From: an uncultured Planctomycetaceae bacterium | GTDB taxonomy: Bacteria; Planctomycetota; Planctomycetia; Pirellulales; Lacipirellulaceae | Length of the DNA: 10,519 nt | Assembly (NCBI GenBank): GCA_937860165.1 | Contig: CALMBE010000214.1 | Coordinates: 1 to 10,519, forward strand | Reading direction: 5' to 3' | Part shown: positions 1-5,667 of the stretch, in pieces | How positions within the stretch are numbered: the first letter of the stretch is position 1 | Layout of the letters: every line of letters begins with the position of its first letter | Translations under genes and position numbers: made by a program | The notes under the pieces: model-generated | Seen by the model: only the letters and a program-made list of their open reading frames with translations | What the model was told of the DNA's origin: nothing | Databases searched by the model: none

Positions 1-51
1 TTTGGCCCTGGGTGGTCAGTGGTTTCCGCCTTCCCCCTTCCCCCTTTCTTC

Positions 52-1350
52 ATGCAACTGACTCGCCAACCTCACGGGCACATTCTGACCAATACGGCCG
101 TGTGGTCGCCGGATAGTGCTTGGATTGTCTACGACACTCGCAGCGACCCGGCCGGAGCAGTGTTTGACGGCACTCGAATCGAACGCGTACATGTCGAGTC
201 GGGCAAGGTCGAGACTTTATACACCTGTACTCAGGGTGCTTGTTGTGGGGTGCCCACGTATCACCCGACGCAAGAAAAAGTAGTGTTCATACTGGGGCCC
301 GAAAATCCAACCGCGGATTGGCAATACGGTCCCTGTCATCGGCAAGGGGTGATCGTCGAGACGGCTTCGCCCCAGGCCCCTCTGAACCTTGATGCCCGGG
401 ATTTGGTTTCTCCATTCACACCGGGAGCCTTGCGCGGTGGCTCGCATGTCCACGTTTTCAGTGGCGATGGAAAAATGGTCAGTTTTACCTACGAAGACCA
501 TGTACTAGCACTGCTCGATCAGCAGTCCGGCGCGCCGACAGAGCAGGATTTCAATCAACGCAACGTGGCGATCACGCTCGTCGAGGTGCCAGTCGAGGTG
601 CCTGACAGTCATCCCCGCAATCACGCTGGCAACGGCTTTTCGGTGGTCATCACCCGCACGGTCAATCATCTCCGACCCGGGTCCGATGAAATCAGTAGAG
701 CCTATGAAGACGCTTGGGTCGGCCAGCAGGGTTACTTACGCGCCGATGGCAAGCGGCAAGGGGCGATTGCGTTTTTAGGAGATTGCGTGACCGACGCCGG
801 GCGCCCGATCACCGAGTTGTTCGTCGTCGAAATTCCCGAGGACATCACGCAGTGCGGCGATGCTCCCTTGGCTGGCACCCCCACCCGCCGCCCTGCCCCG
901 CCAGCCGGAACAATCCAGCGGCGACTTACTTACACATCCCACCGCAAACATCCCGGCATTCAGGGCCCCCGCCATTGGCCCCGGAGTAATTTCGACGGCA
1001 GCCAAATTGCGTTTCTTATGCGGGATGAAATGGGACAGGTCCAATTGTGGTGTGTTTCTCCCATGGGTGGCGAACCGGAGCAGATTACGCACCATGAATT
1101 CGATATTTTCTCTGCATTCAGTTGGCATCCCGCCGGGACCCAGCTTGCTTACATCGCCGATGGCAGCGTCTGGGTGACCGAGTTTCACAGTCGAAAAGGA
1201 TTTCGCTTGACAGAAAAACTCCCGGCCGAGTTGGCCCCTCGCAGCGAAGCCTGTGTCTTTTCGCCGAACGGCAAGTGGATCGCCTACGTGCGACCGACCG
1301 AGCACCACGGCGCGGTTTACAACCAAGTGTGGCGGGTGGCTGGTGGTTAG
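52..1350 (+). CDS. yidR: YidR-like DUF3748 protein (TolB/PD40-type beta-propeller)
   Basis: Protein of 432 residues with no signal peptide or membrane segment, so probably cytoplasmic. It closely resembles, from memory and not by alignment, the DUF3748 protein YidR of E. coli, whose function is unknown. Shared landmarks are the N-terminal TNTAVWSPDSAW (residues 13-24), GGSHVHVF (about 129-136), a PGSDEISRAYE segment, QRRLTYTSHR, QIAFLMRD and a C-terminal PD40-like repeat SPNGKWIAY (404 onward). The repeated W-x-P-x-G/S and G-G-E-P-x-Q-I-T segments are typical of TolB-like propeller blades. The length matches YidR, which is about 415 residues as I recall. The reading frame is open to the left edge and has a GTG at 19, but the family start fits ATG 52. 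Only a pyrimidine-rich tract precedes that ATG, with no Shine-Dalgarno site. It converges with the gene ending at 1556. Family assignment is strong; no biochemical role is claimed. Confidence 0.88.
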   Translation: MQLTRQPHGHILTNTAVWSPDSAWIVYDTRSDPAGAVFDGTRIERVHVESGKVETLYTCTQGACCGVPTYHPTQEKVVFILGPENPTADWQYGPCHRQGVIVETASPQAPLNLDARDLVSPFTPGALRGGSHVHVFSGDGKMVSFTYEDHVLALLDQQSGAPTEQDFNQRNVAITLVEVPVEVPDSHPRNHAGNGFSVVITRTVNHLRPGSDEISRAYEDAWVGQQGYLRADGKRQGAIAFLGDCVTDAGRPITELFVVEIPEDITQCGDAPLAGTPTRRPAPPAGTIQRRLTYTSHRKHPGIQGPRHWPRSNFDGSQIAFLMRDEMGQVQLWCVSPMGGEPEQITHHEFDIFSAFSWHPAGTQLAYIADGSVWVTEFHSRKGFRLTEKLPAELAPRSEACVFSPNGKWIAYVRPTEHHGAVYNQVWRVAGG

Positions 1351-1371
1351 CACCTCGTCAAATTATCACCC

Positions 1372-1426
1372 TAGCCGGACCAACACTTTGGTCCGGAAGA
1401 CTCGGAGGCAAGTGTGCCTCCGGCTA
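1372..1426. repeat. Two-hairpin element with complementary loops (possible terminator)
   Basis: Lies 21 bp after the yidR stop. Hairpin 1 pairs 1375-1383 (CCGGACCAA) perfectly with 1388-1396 around the loop CACT. Hairpin 2 pairs 1403-1410 (CGGAGGCA) perfectly with 1415-1422 around the loop AGTG. The two loops are exact reverse complements, so they could kiss. An outer stem, TAGCC 1372-1376 with GGCTA 1422-1426, could close the whole into a three-way junction, competing with the last two pairs of hairpin 1 and the last pair of hairpin 2. No T-run follows, so it is not a classical intrinsic terminator, though its place between convergent genes suits transcript-end protection or termination. It may be a dispersed repeat. 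Confidence 0.7.
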
Positions 1427-1496
1427 AGGAATACCTAATGAGCATGACTGTAAATCTCTAACGACTCACGACTTGCTACTTTCGACTGACTACGGA

Positions 1497-1550
1497 CCAC
1501 TGACTACTGACCACTGACTACTGACCACTGACTACTGACCACTGACCACT
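1497..1550. repeat. 14-bp tandem repeat, about 3.9 copies
   Basis: The unit CCACTGACTACTGA occurs at 1497-1510, 1511-1524 and 1525-1538, followed by a diverging partial copy at 1539-1550. Each unit is itself two related 7-mers, CCACTGA and CTACTGA. The array stops 5 bp before the end of the minus-strand gene whose stop codon is at 1556-1558. The preceding 1430-1496 is loosely related degenerate sequence and holds nothing else I recognise. The array is a simple-sequence intergenic repeat that would be expected to vary in copy number. Confidence 0.85.
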
Positions 1551-1555
1551 TCCCC

Positions 1556-2593
1556 TCACCTCCCCCCCACCGGGCGGCTATCGGGCCCAAATTGCGTGAT
1601 CCATAAAAAGGCCTTTTCGCTTTCGTCGACTCGCAACTCTGCCGCCAAGCGGGCCTGGCTGCACATCCGGTCGAGGGCGTTCTTGAGCGTCGTTTTCTTG
1701 CGGGGGAGTTTGACGGCGATCTCTTCCGGGCGAATGTCGAGGCTATTCAAGATGGTTTCGTCCCGCACAACCGGCAATCCGAGCCGAGGACCAAGCGCTT
1801 GCAGGGCGGTGGCGAGCGTGTATCCCTGGATTTCGACTGTGAGGGCTGCGAACAACTGGGGGGCCGCCTGTCGCGGACTCCCGGCGGGCTTCCACCCCAC
1901 GGGCCACACTTCGCGTCCCCGCTGATAGTCCGAGATTACTAATTCCAGTTCTCCAGTGGGGGTCTGCCGCGGGCGAATCGTGAGCCCGGACTTTCGCAAA
2001 GCAATCGCCAGCGCCGTGCCGGTCGTCAAGGATTGAAGTTCCGCGACCAAGGGAATATCGACGCTCAGCACGGCTTCGACTTTCTGTTCCCCGCGAATCG
2101 GAAGTTGGAAACGTCGTTCGCAGTGATCCAGGAGGTCACGCACATTCATTTCCGCAGTGGCGATTTTCACGGGCCTACCGAGATCGGCCAAGACCGTTTT
2201 CATCTGCGGCACTGTCAAACCAAACAAGCCTCGCTCGACCCCCTCCTCGGCCAAAATTGTCGGCAACTGCTCGAAATATTCCCGCAGCTTGGCGAGGTCT
2301 GAAGTCCGAAAACGGCCCTGGGGAACAACGAGCTCCTCTCGACTGGTGAGGATCGCCACGACTTGGATGCGGGACTGTCCTTCGTTGAATTTTGCCAGCG
2401 GCGTTTCATCGCCCCGCAGCGAACGAATTTGAACCCGGCTGAGCCCCAGTTTTCCCAGTCGCTCGGCCCACTGCTGGGGCGCCGTGATTGGTACGCCTGG
2501 TTCGAGGGCGACTTCCACGTCGATCGCAACCTGGGCCAGCGCACTTGGGGCCAGCAGACACCACGCAACCAGGGAAATTACTTGGATTTTCAT
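1556..2593 (-). CDS. Exported hypothetical protein with two STN/secretin-like modules
   Basis: 345 residues from the ATG at 2593-2591. An upstream in-frame ATG at 2629 would add 12 residues, but it would put charged residues ahead of the signal peptide. The N-terminus has Lys2, a hydrophobic core [12 protein letters not shown] and a signal peptidase I site after SALA, so the protein should be exported. Two C-terminal segments resemble each other and the short STN domains of secretins and TonB receptors: about residues 150-220 ([15 protein letters not shown], then [18 protein letters not shown]) and about 246-331 ([23 protein letters not shown], then [20 protein letters not shown], ending AFLWITQ). 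From memory this matches a conserved family found chiefly in planctomycetes with no known function. It has no lipobox or catalytic motif. It stands alone, divergent from the isomerase gene and convergent with yidR. The Shine-Dalgarno site is weak (GAGAG, about 17 nt upstream). Confidence 0.8.
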   Translation of the reverse strand: MKIQVISLVAWCLLAPSALAQVAIDVEVALEPGVPITAPQQWAERLGKLGLSRVQIRSLRGDETPLAKFNEGQSRIQVVAILTSREELVVPQGRFRTSDLAKLREYFEQLPTILAEEGVERGLFGLTVPQMKTVLADLGRPVKIATAEMNVRDLLDHCERRFQLPIRGEQKVEAVLSVDIPLVAELQSLTTGTALAIALRKSGLTIRPRQTPTGELELVISDYQRGREVWPVGWKPAGSPRQAAPQLFAALTVEIQGYTLATALQALGPRLGLPVVRDETILNSLDIRPEEIAVKLPRKKTTLKNALDRMCSQARLAAELRVDESEKAFLWITQFGPDSRPVGGR

Positions 2594-2700
2594 TTGGGTA
2601 TTCGCAAACTCTCGGGAATCGATCCACATAGCCCCGCCGAATTATAGCGTGGATGGTTCCTTGGCGGGTGGTCAGTTGCAGTTCTCCTGGAGGCGAGTGT

Positions 2701-2754
2701 GGGGGATTGCAAATTGCAAATTCTCAATTGAAAATTTGCAATTTGCAATTTCCC
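2701..2754. repeat. AT-rich long hairpin in the divergent intergenic region
   Basis: A perfect 17-bp inverted repeat pairs 2706-2722 (ATTGCAAATTGCAAATT) with 2733-2749 around a 10-nt loop that contains CAATTG. At the RNA level the stem extends outward by two G-U pairs and three G-C pairs to 2701-2754. Each arm is a tandem of ATTGCAA units. It lies in the 244-bp gap between two divergent starts (2593 and 2838) and is much more AT-rich than its surroundings. It could be a dispersed intergenic element, a protein-binding site or a transcription boundary. I find no convincing -35/-10 pair in the rest of the gap (2594-2837). Confidence 0.75.
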
Positions 2755-2824
2755 ATGTTCTCCTTCCCCTCTCCGGTCGATTTTGCGAGAATGGTGGTTT
2801 AAGTATTTCGGCGTTATCCCCTTC

Positions 2825-2829
2825 AGGAG
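2825..2829 (+). promoter_or_regulatory. Shine-Dalgarno site AGGAG of the isomerase/epimerase gene
   Basis: AGGAG with an 8-nt spacer before ATG 2838. It decides the start codon, since the reading frame stays open for more than 350 nt upstream, through the AT-rich hairpin. Confidence 0.8.
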
Positions 2830-2837
2830 TTTTACAC

Positions 2838-3836
2838 ATGGCTCGTCCCGTTACGTTGTTCACTGGCCAGTGGGCCGACCTTCCGCTGGATGACATGACC
2901 CGTCAGGCACGGGATTTTGGCTACGATGGCTTGGAACTGGCCTGTTGGGGCGATCACTTTGACGTTGCCCAAGCCTTGGCCGACGATGGATACACCGAGT
3001 CGAAACGCGAACAACTCGAACGGTTTGACTTGCAGTGCCACGCCATTAGTGCGCATCTGGTAGGGCAAGCCGTGTGCGACCCCATCGATGCGCGGCACAA
3101 GTCGATCTTGCCAGCGCATGTGTGGGGAGACGGAAATCCGCAGGGAGTCAATCAACGGGCCGCCGAGGAAATGAAAAACACTGCCCGGGCTGCCCAGCGG
3201 TTTGGTGTCGAAGTGGTCAATGGTTTCACTGGGTCAGGCATCTGGCACCTACTCTATTCCTTTCCTCCCGTGCCGGAGTCGATGATCGAAGCCGGCTTTG
3301 CGGAGTTTGCCAAGCGCTGGAACCCGATCCTCGATGTCTTTGGCGAGTGCGGCGTAAAATTCGCGCTGGAAGTCCATCCCACCGAGATCGCCTTCGATAT
3401 CCACACGGCCCACCGAGCTCTCGAAGCAATCGGCCACCGCGAAGAATTTGGGTTCAACTTTGACCCGAGCCATCTGATTTGGCAGGGGGTCGACCCGGTC
3501 GAGTTCATTCGAGAATTTCCGGATCGGATTTACCACGTCCACATCAAGGATGCGATCGTCACGCTCAATGGTCGCAGCGGCATCTTATCGAGCCACCTGA
3601 ATTTCGGCGATGCCCGGCGTGGCTGGGATTTCCGTTCACCTGGTCGAGGGGGCGTGAATTTTGAAGAGATTATTCGTGCTCTGAACGACATCAATTACCA
3701 AGGCCCCTTGAGTGTCGAGTGGGAAGACGCCCGCATGAACCGCGAACATGGTGCCCGAGAGGCGTGTGAGTTTGTCAAGAAACTCGATTTCGCACCGTCG
3801 AACGTAGCCTTCGACGCGGCGTTCGCCGAGAGTTGA
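2838..3836 (+). CDS. Sugar phosphate isomerase/epimerase (xylose isomerase-like TIM barrel)
   Basis: 332-residue soluble protein of the AP-endonuclease-2/xylose-isomerase-like TIM-barrel superfamily (PF01261 type), which isomerises or epimerises sugars or inositol derivatives with a divalent metal. The expected ligands are visible at barrel-strand ends: Glu178 in ALEVHPTE, Asp209 in FNFDPSH, His233/His235 in YHVHIKD and Glu294 in SVEWED. The N-terminal strand [16 protein letters not shown] and [14 protein letters not shown] are also typical. The start is ATG 2838: AGGAG at 2825-2829 lies 8 nt upstream, and the family N-terminus begins there although the frame stays open upstream to 2484. No signal peptide, so cytoplasmic. 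Substrate unknown: planctomycete genomes carry many paralogues. The next gene begins 91 bp downstream, with a 26-bp palindrome between, so it is probably a single-gene transcript. Confidence 0.9.
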   Translation: MARPVTLFTGQWADLPLDDMTRQARDFGYDGLELACWGDHFDVAQALADDGYTESKREQLERFDLQCHAISAHLVGQAVCDPIDARHKSILPAHVWGDGNPQGVNQRAAEEMKNTARAAQRFGVEVVNGFTGSGIWHLLYSFPPVPESMIEAGFAEFAKRWNPILDVFGECGVKFALEVHPTEIAFDIHTAHRALEAIGHREEFGFNFDPSHLIWQGVDPVEFIREFPDRIYHVHIKDAIVTLNGRSGILSSHLNFGDARRGWDFRSPGRGGVNFEEIIRALNDINYQGPLSVEWEDARMNREHGAREACEFVKKLDFAPSNVAFDAAFAES

Positions 3837-3852
3837 GCGTTTGCTCCCCGTT

Positions 3853-3878
3853 GGACTGGTCGCTTAAGCGACCAGTCC
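3853..3878. repeat. 26-bp perfect palindrome, copy 1
   Basis: GGACTGGTCGCTT followed directly by its reverse complement, with no loop and CTTAAG at the centre. It starts 17 bp after the isomerase stop codon. An identical copy lies at 5429-5454. A T6 run at 3899-3904 lies about 20 nt beyond the stem, too far for a standard intrinsic terminator. It behaves as a dispersed extragenic palindrome and may end transcription of the upstream gene. Confidence 0.85.
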
Positions 3879-3927
3879 GAGCGACCTGTTGGGATTCCTT
3901 TTTTCCCCCCCAATCCGAGTGCGTTGA

Positions 3928-5211
3928 ATGTTTCACGTTGTAGCGTGGTGTGGAATTGCACTGGTCTTGGCTGGGGCCGAGCAGCGAGTAATACTCTTTG
4001 CGGTTCCCGACATCTATTCTCAACACTCAGAAGGCCCCGCCGAGAGTTCGGCTACTACCGAACAAGCCGAGGCAAGTTTTGTCAAGTCTCGCAAGGCGAT
4101 AGAATCGGGAGACGTGGGAACTGCCTTGCGTCATGCCGCTCACACGTTGATGCTTGAACCCAATCATGCCGATGCCCGCCGAATGTGGGGATATCAAAAG
4201 CAGGGAAACCACTGGGCTGGCTCGTTTGCCCTGGGACAACTCAGCGACGGGCAGGTTTGGCATCCGAAGTTCGGTTGGATCGGTGCCGATGAGGTCGCCC
4301 GCTTCGAGGCCGGCCAGCGGAAGTTCGGCAAGCGTTGGATCAGTGCCGCCGATGACGAACGTCGCCATGCCTCGATCGACGATGGCTGGCGGATTCGTAC
4401 CGATCATTTCTTGGTGACTACCAATCACAGCCGCCAGGCGGCTGCCGAACTCGCTGCCCGACTGGAGCAAACCTCCCAAATCTGGTTGCAGCTTTGCGGC
4501 GACTTTTTCATCGAGCCCGAGGAGCTACAGAAACGACTCGCCGGGAAGGAAATCTCGGGGGCGCGGAATCGACCGTTTCGAGTGGTTTATTATCGAAACC
4601 GATCCGAGTACAACGCCGCCTTGCTCCGCCAGCAACCTCGCATCGGCATGACCCTGGGGATTTATTTCGATACGACACGCACCGCGCACTTTTTTGCCGG
4701 GGAAGACCAAGACCCCGGCACGATCTCGCATGAGGCCGTGCATCAGTTTTTTCAAGAATCGGCCCCCGCCGCCCGCAACGTGGGGGGGCTCGCCAATGCG
4801 TGGATCATCGAGGGAATCGCCTGTTATTTCGAGTCGCTCACACCGGTGCAACTGGGAGAAAACCTGACCGCGTTTTCCATCGGTACGCCTGACGCAGGCC
4901 GGCTGCCCGCAGCGTACCAACGCCGGATCACCGACGGTTTTTATGTTCCACTAGAGGATCTGTCACGACTGGGGGCCACCGATTTGCAGCGTCGCTCGGA
5001 TATCGCTAAACTGTACAGCCAGTCGGCGGGATTGGCGACTTTTTTCATGCACTACCATGACGGCAAATACCGCCCGGCCCTGATGAAGCTTTTGCAATTC
5101 GTCTATGCAGGCCGCGACAAACCGACTACGCTCGCCGAAGTGACCGGCCAGAGTTTTGCCGACCTGGATCAACAATATCAAGAGTTTTTAGAGGAAGGCG
5201 CTAGGCGCTAG
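3928..5211 (+). CDS. Secreted HExxH metalloprotease-like protein (gluzincin / DUF1570-like)
   Basis: 427 residues. The N-terminus MFHVVAWCGIALVLAGA is hydrophobic and probably a signal peptide, although its n-region carries only a histidine. Residues about 47-92 form a TPR-like helical pair (KSRKAIESGDVGTALRHAAHTLMLEPNHADARRM is the core, by sight). The catalytic signature is His268-Glu269-Ala-Val-His272, followed 22 residues later by Glu295 in WIIEGIACYFE. This matches the HExxH...WxxEGxAxY arrangement of gluzincins, where the second Glu is the third zinc ligand. Farther on, LYSQSAGLATFFMHYHDGKY is also typical of peptidase-MA/DUF1570-like proteins. All zinc-site residues are intact, so activity is plausible; the substrate is unknown. 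The start ATG 3928 has no clear Shine-Dalgarno site. The stop (5209-5211) lies inside an inverted repeat. Confidence 0.82.
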   Translation: MFHVVAWCGIALVLAGAEQRVILFAVPDIYSQHSEGPAESSATTEQAEASFVKSRKAIESGDVGTALRHAAHTLMLEPNHADARRMWGYQKQGNHWAGSFALGQLSDGQVWHPKFGWIGADEVARFEAGQRKFGKRWISAADDERRHASIDDGWRIRTDHFLVTTNHSRQAAAELAARLEQTSQIWLQLCGDFFIEPEELQKRLAGKEISGARNRPFRVVYYRNRSEYNAALLRQQPRIGMTLGIYFDTTRTAHFFAGEDQDPGTISHEAVHQFFQESAPAARNVGGLANAWIIEGIACYFESLTPVQLGENLTAFSIGTPDAGRLPAAYQRRITDGFYVPLEDLSRLGATDLQRRSDIAKLYSQSAGLATFFMHYHDGKYRPALMKLLQFVYAGRDKPTTLAEVTGQSFADLDQQYQEFLEEGARR

Positions 5212-5251
5212 TCGGAGATTAACCAGCGCCTACCGCCAGACAACTAGCGCC
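5197..5251. repeat. Inverted repeat spanning the protease stop codon
   Basis: GGCGCTAGT at 5204-5212 pairs perfectly with ACTAGCGCC at 5243-5251. An alternative 7-bp stem pairs AGGCGCT 5203-5209 with AGCGCCT 5225-5231. The left arm is a short tandem (GGCGCTAGGCGCTAG, 5197-5211) and contains the TAG stop, so the last codons Ala-Arg-Arg and the stop are part of the structure. It may be a terminator-like or repeat-derived sequence that has supplied the C-terminus. Confidence 0.55.
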
Positions 5252-5262
5252 CTCCCCCCACC

Positions 5263-5266
5263 GGAG
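5263..5266 (+). promoter_or_regulatory. Shine-Dalgarno site GGAG of the 40-residue membrane protein
   Basis: GGAG with an 8-nt spacer before ATG 5275. It is one of only two strong ribosome-binding sites in the window and is the main nucleotide-level support for translation of the short gene that follows. Confidence 0.7.
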
Positions 5267-5274
5267 ACCAATCC

Positions 5275-5397
5275 ATGATTGCCACTTTTGCACATGTTAC
5301 AGCGAACGAATTCCCCGCCGGCGTGGCCCTGTTTTTCGCCGGCGTGGTGGTTGGCGTGGTGTTTTCGTTTTCCCTTTGGAGAGCCCGCAAATCCTAG
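5275..5397 (+). CDS. Small single-pass membrane protein, 40 residues
   Basis: ATG 5275 to TAG 5395-5397, 40 residues, preceded by GGAG at ideal spacing. A short N-terminal segment (MIATFAHVTANEFPA) leads into one hydrophobic helix of about 20 residues (16-35), which contains Gly23 and Gly27 in a GxxxG-type AGVVVG packing motif. The protein ends in a basic tail, RARKS. By the positive-inside rule, the tail should be cytoplasmic and the N-terminus periplasmic. I do not know a function; short NEFP-containing single-helix proteins seem familiar from planctomycetes, but I cannot confirm that here. It sits 63 bp after the protease gene and before the tRNA, in the same orientation, so cotranscription with the protease is possible. 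The strong Shine-Dalgarno site, the coherent membrane topology and the lack of an alternative gene in this gap support it as real. Confidence 0.68.
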   Translation: MIATFAHVTANEFPAGVALFFAGVVVGVVFSFSLWRARKS

Positions 5398-5402
5398 CGG
5401 TA

Positions 5403-5419
5403 CACGACGCTCGATCGTG
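5403..5419. repeat. Small hairpin after the membrane-protein gene
   Basis: CACGA 5403-5407 pairs with TCGTG 5415-5419 around a 7-nt loop, 5 bp after the stop codon of the small membrane protein and just before palindrome copy 2. It is weak alone, and may be part of the same intergenic element. Confidence 0.35.
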
Positions 5420-5428
5420 CCCCCATTC

Positions 5429-5454
5429 GGACTGGTCGCTTAAGCGACCAGTCC
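5429..5454. repeat. 26-bp perfect palindrome, copy 2
   Basis: Identical over all 26 bp to 3853-3878, again just downstream of a plus-strand gene and upstream of the next transcription unit. The sequence immediately to the left of the two copies is only loosely similar, so the conserved unit is essentially the palindrome itself. Confidence 0.88.
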
Positions 5455-5485
5455 AAGCCCTGCCTCCTGCCCCCCTTCCAGGACG

Positions 5486-5514
5486 TTGACCCCCCGCCGG
5501 GTGCGTAGTAGGAT
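5486..5514 (+). promoter_or_regulatory. Sigma-70-like promoter of tRNA-His
   Basis: TTGACC at 5486-5491 (five of six to the -35 consensus) and TAGGAT at 5509-5514 (four of six to the -10 consensus) are separated by exactly 17 bp. The tRNA begins 16 bp after the -10 box, so initiation near 5521 would give a short 5' leader for RNase P to remove. Position and spacing make this the best promoter in the window. Confidence 0.6.
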
Positions 5515-5530
5515 CGGTGGTTCGATTCAC

Positions 5531-5605
5531 GGTGGCTGTAGTTCAGTTGGTTAGAACGTCGGATTGTGATTCCGAAGGTCACGGGTTCGAATCCCGTCAG
5601 CCACC
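5531..5605 (+). tRNA. tRNA-His, anticodon GTG
   Basis: A full cloverleaf can be drawn: acceptor 5531-5538 with 5598-5605, D stem GTTC 5541-5544 with GAAC 5554-5557, anticodon stem TCGGA 5559-5563 with TCCGA 5571-5575, and T stem ACGGG 5581-5585 with CCCGT 5593-5597 around TTCGAAT. The 7-nt anticodon loop TTGTGAT carries GTG at 5566-5568. The acceptor has the eighth pair unique to bacterial tRNA-His, with genome-encoded G-1 (5531) opposite C73 (5605), which is the identity element for histidyl-tRNA synthetase. CCA is not encoded (CTT follows) and must be added by the nucleotidyltransferase. It stands alone, between a promoter and a protein gene 62 bp downstream. Confidence 0.97.
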
Positions 5606-5667
5606 CTTTGCTTTTCCGCCTTGTGTCTGGCCCACGCCGCCACTGCTTTTTAATCGGGTCATGGGTC

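Noticed and set aside
775..1353. 192-codon open frame antisense to the yidR-like gene
   Set aside because: No recognisable protein features, while the plus-strand product is a clear full-length family member. It is a chance frame in GC-rich coding DNA.
1497..1550. CRISPR array
   Set aside because: Units are 14 bp and directly adjacent, with no unique spacers and no cas genes. It is a simple tandem repeat.
2484..2837. N-terminal extension of the isomerase/epimerase frame to 2484
   Set aside because: It overlaps the divergent gene and the AT-rich hairpin, and the added residues are of low complexity. The family start and an AGGAG site define ATG 2838.
3879..3927. Classical intrinsic terminator from palindrome copy 1 and the T6 run at 3899-3904
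   Set aside because: About 20 nt separate the stem from the T-run, so the standard hairpin-plus-U-tract geometry is not met.
5566..5667. Extension of the sugar dehydrogenase frame upstream to a GTG at 5566
   Set aside because: That GTG is the anticodon of tRNA-His. The extension would translate the tRNA and place residues before the signal peptide. ATG 5668 is the sensible start.
5531..5667. Genomic island integrated at tRNA-His
   Set aside because: There is no integrase or recombinase nearby and I see no second copy of the tRNA 3' end in the window. Neighbouring genes look like ordinary chromosomal planctomycete genes.
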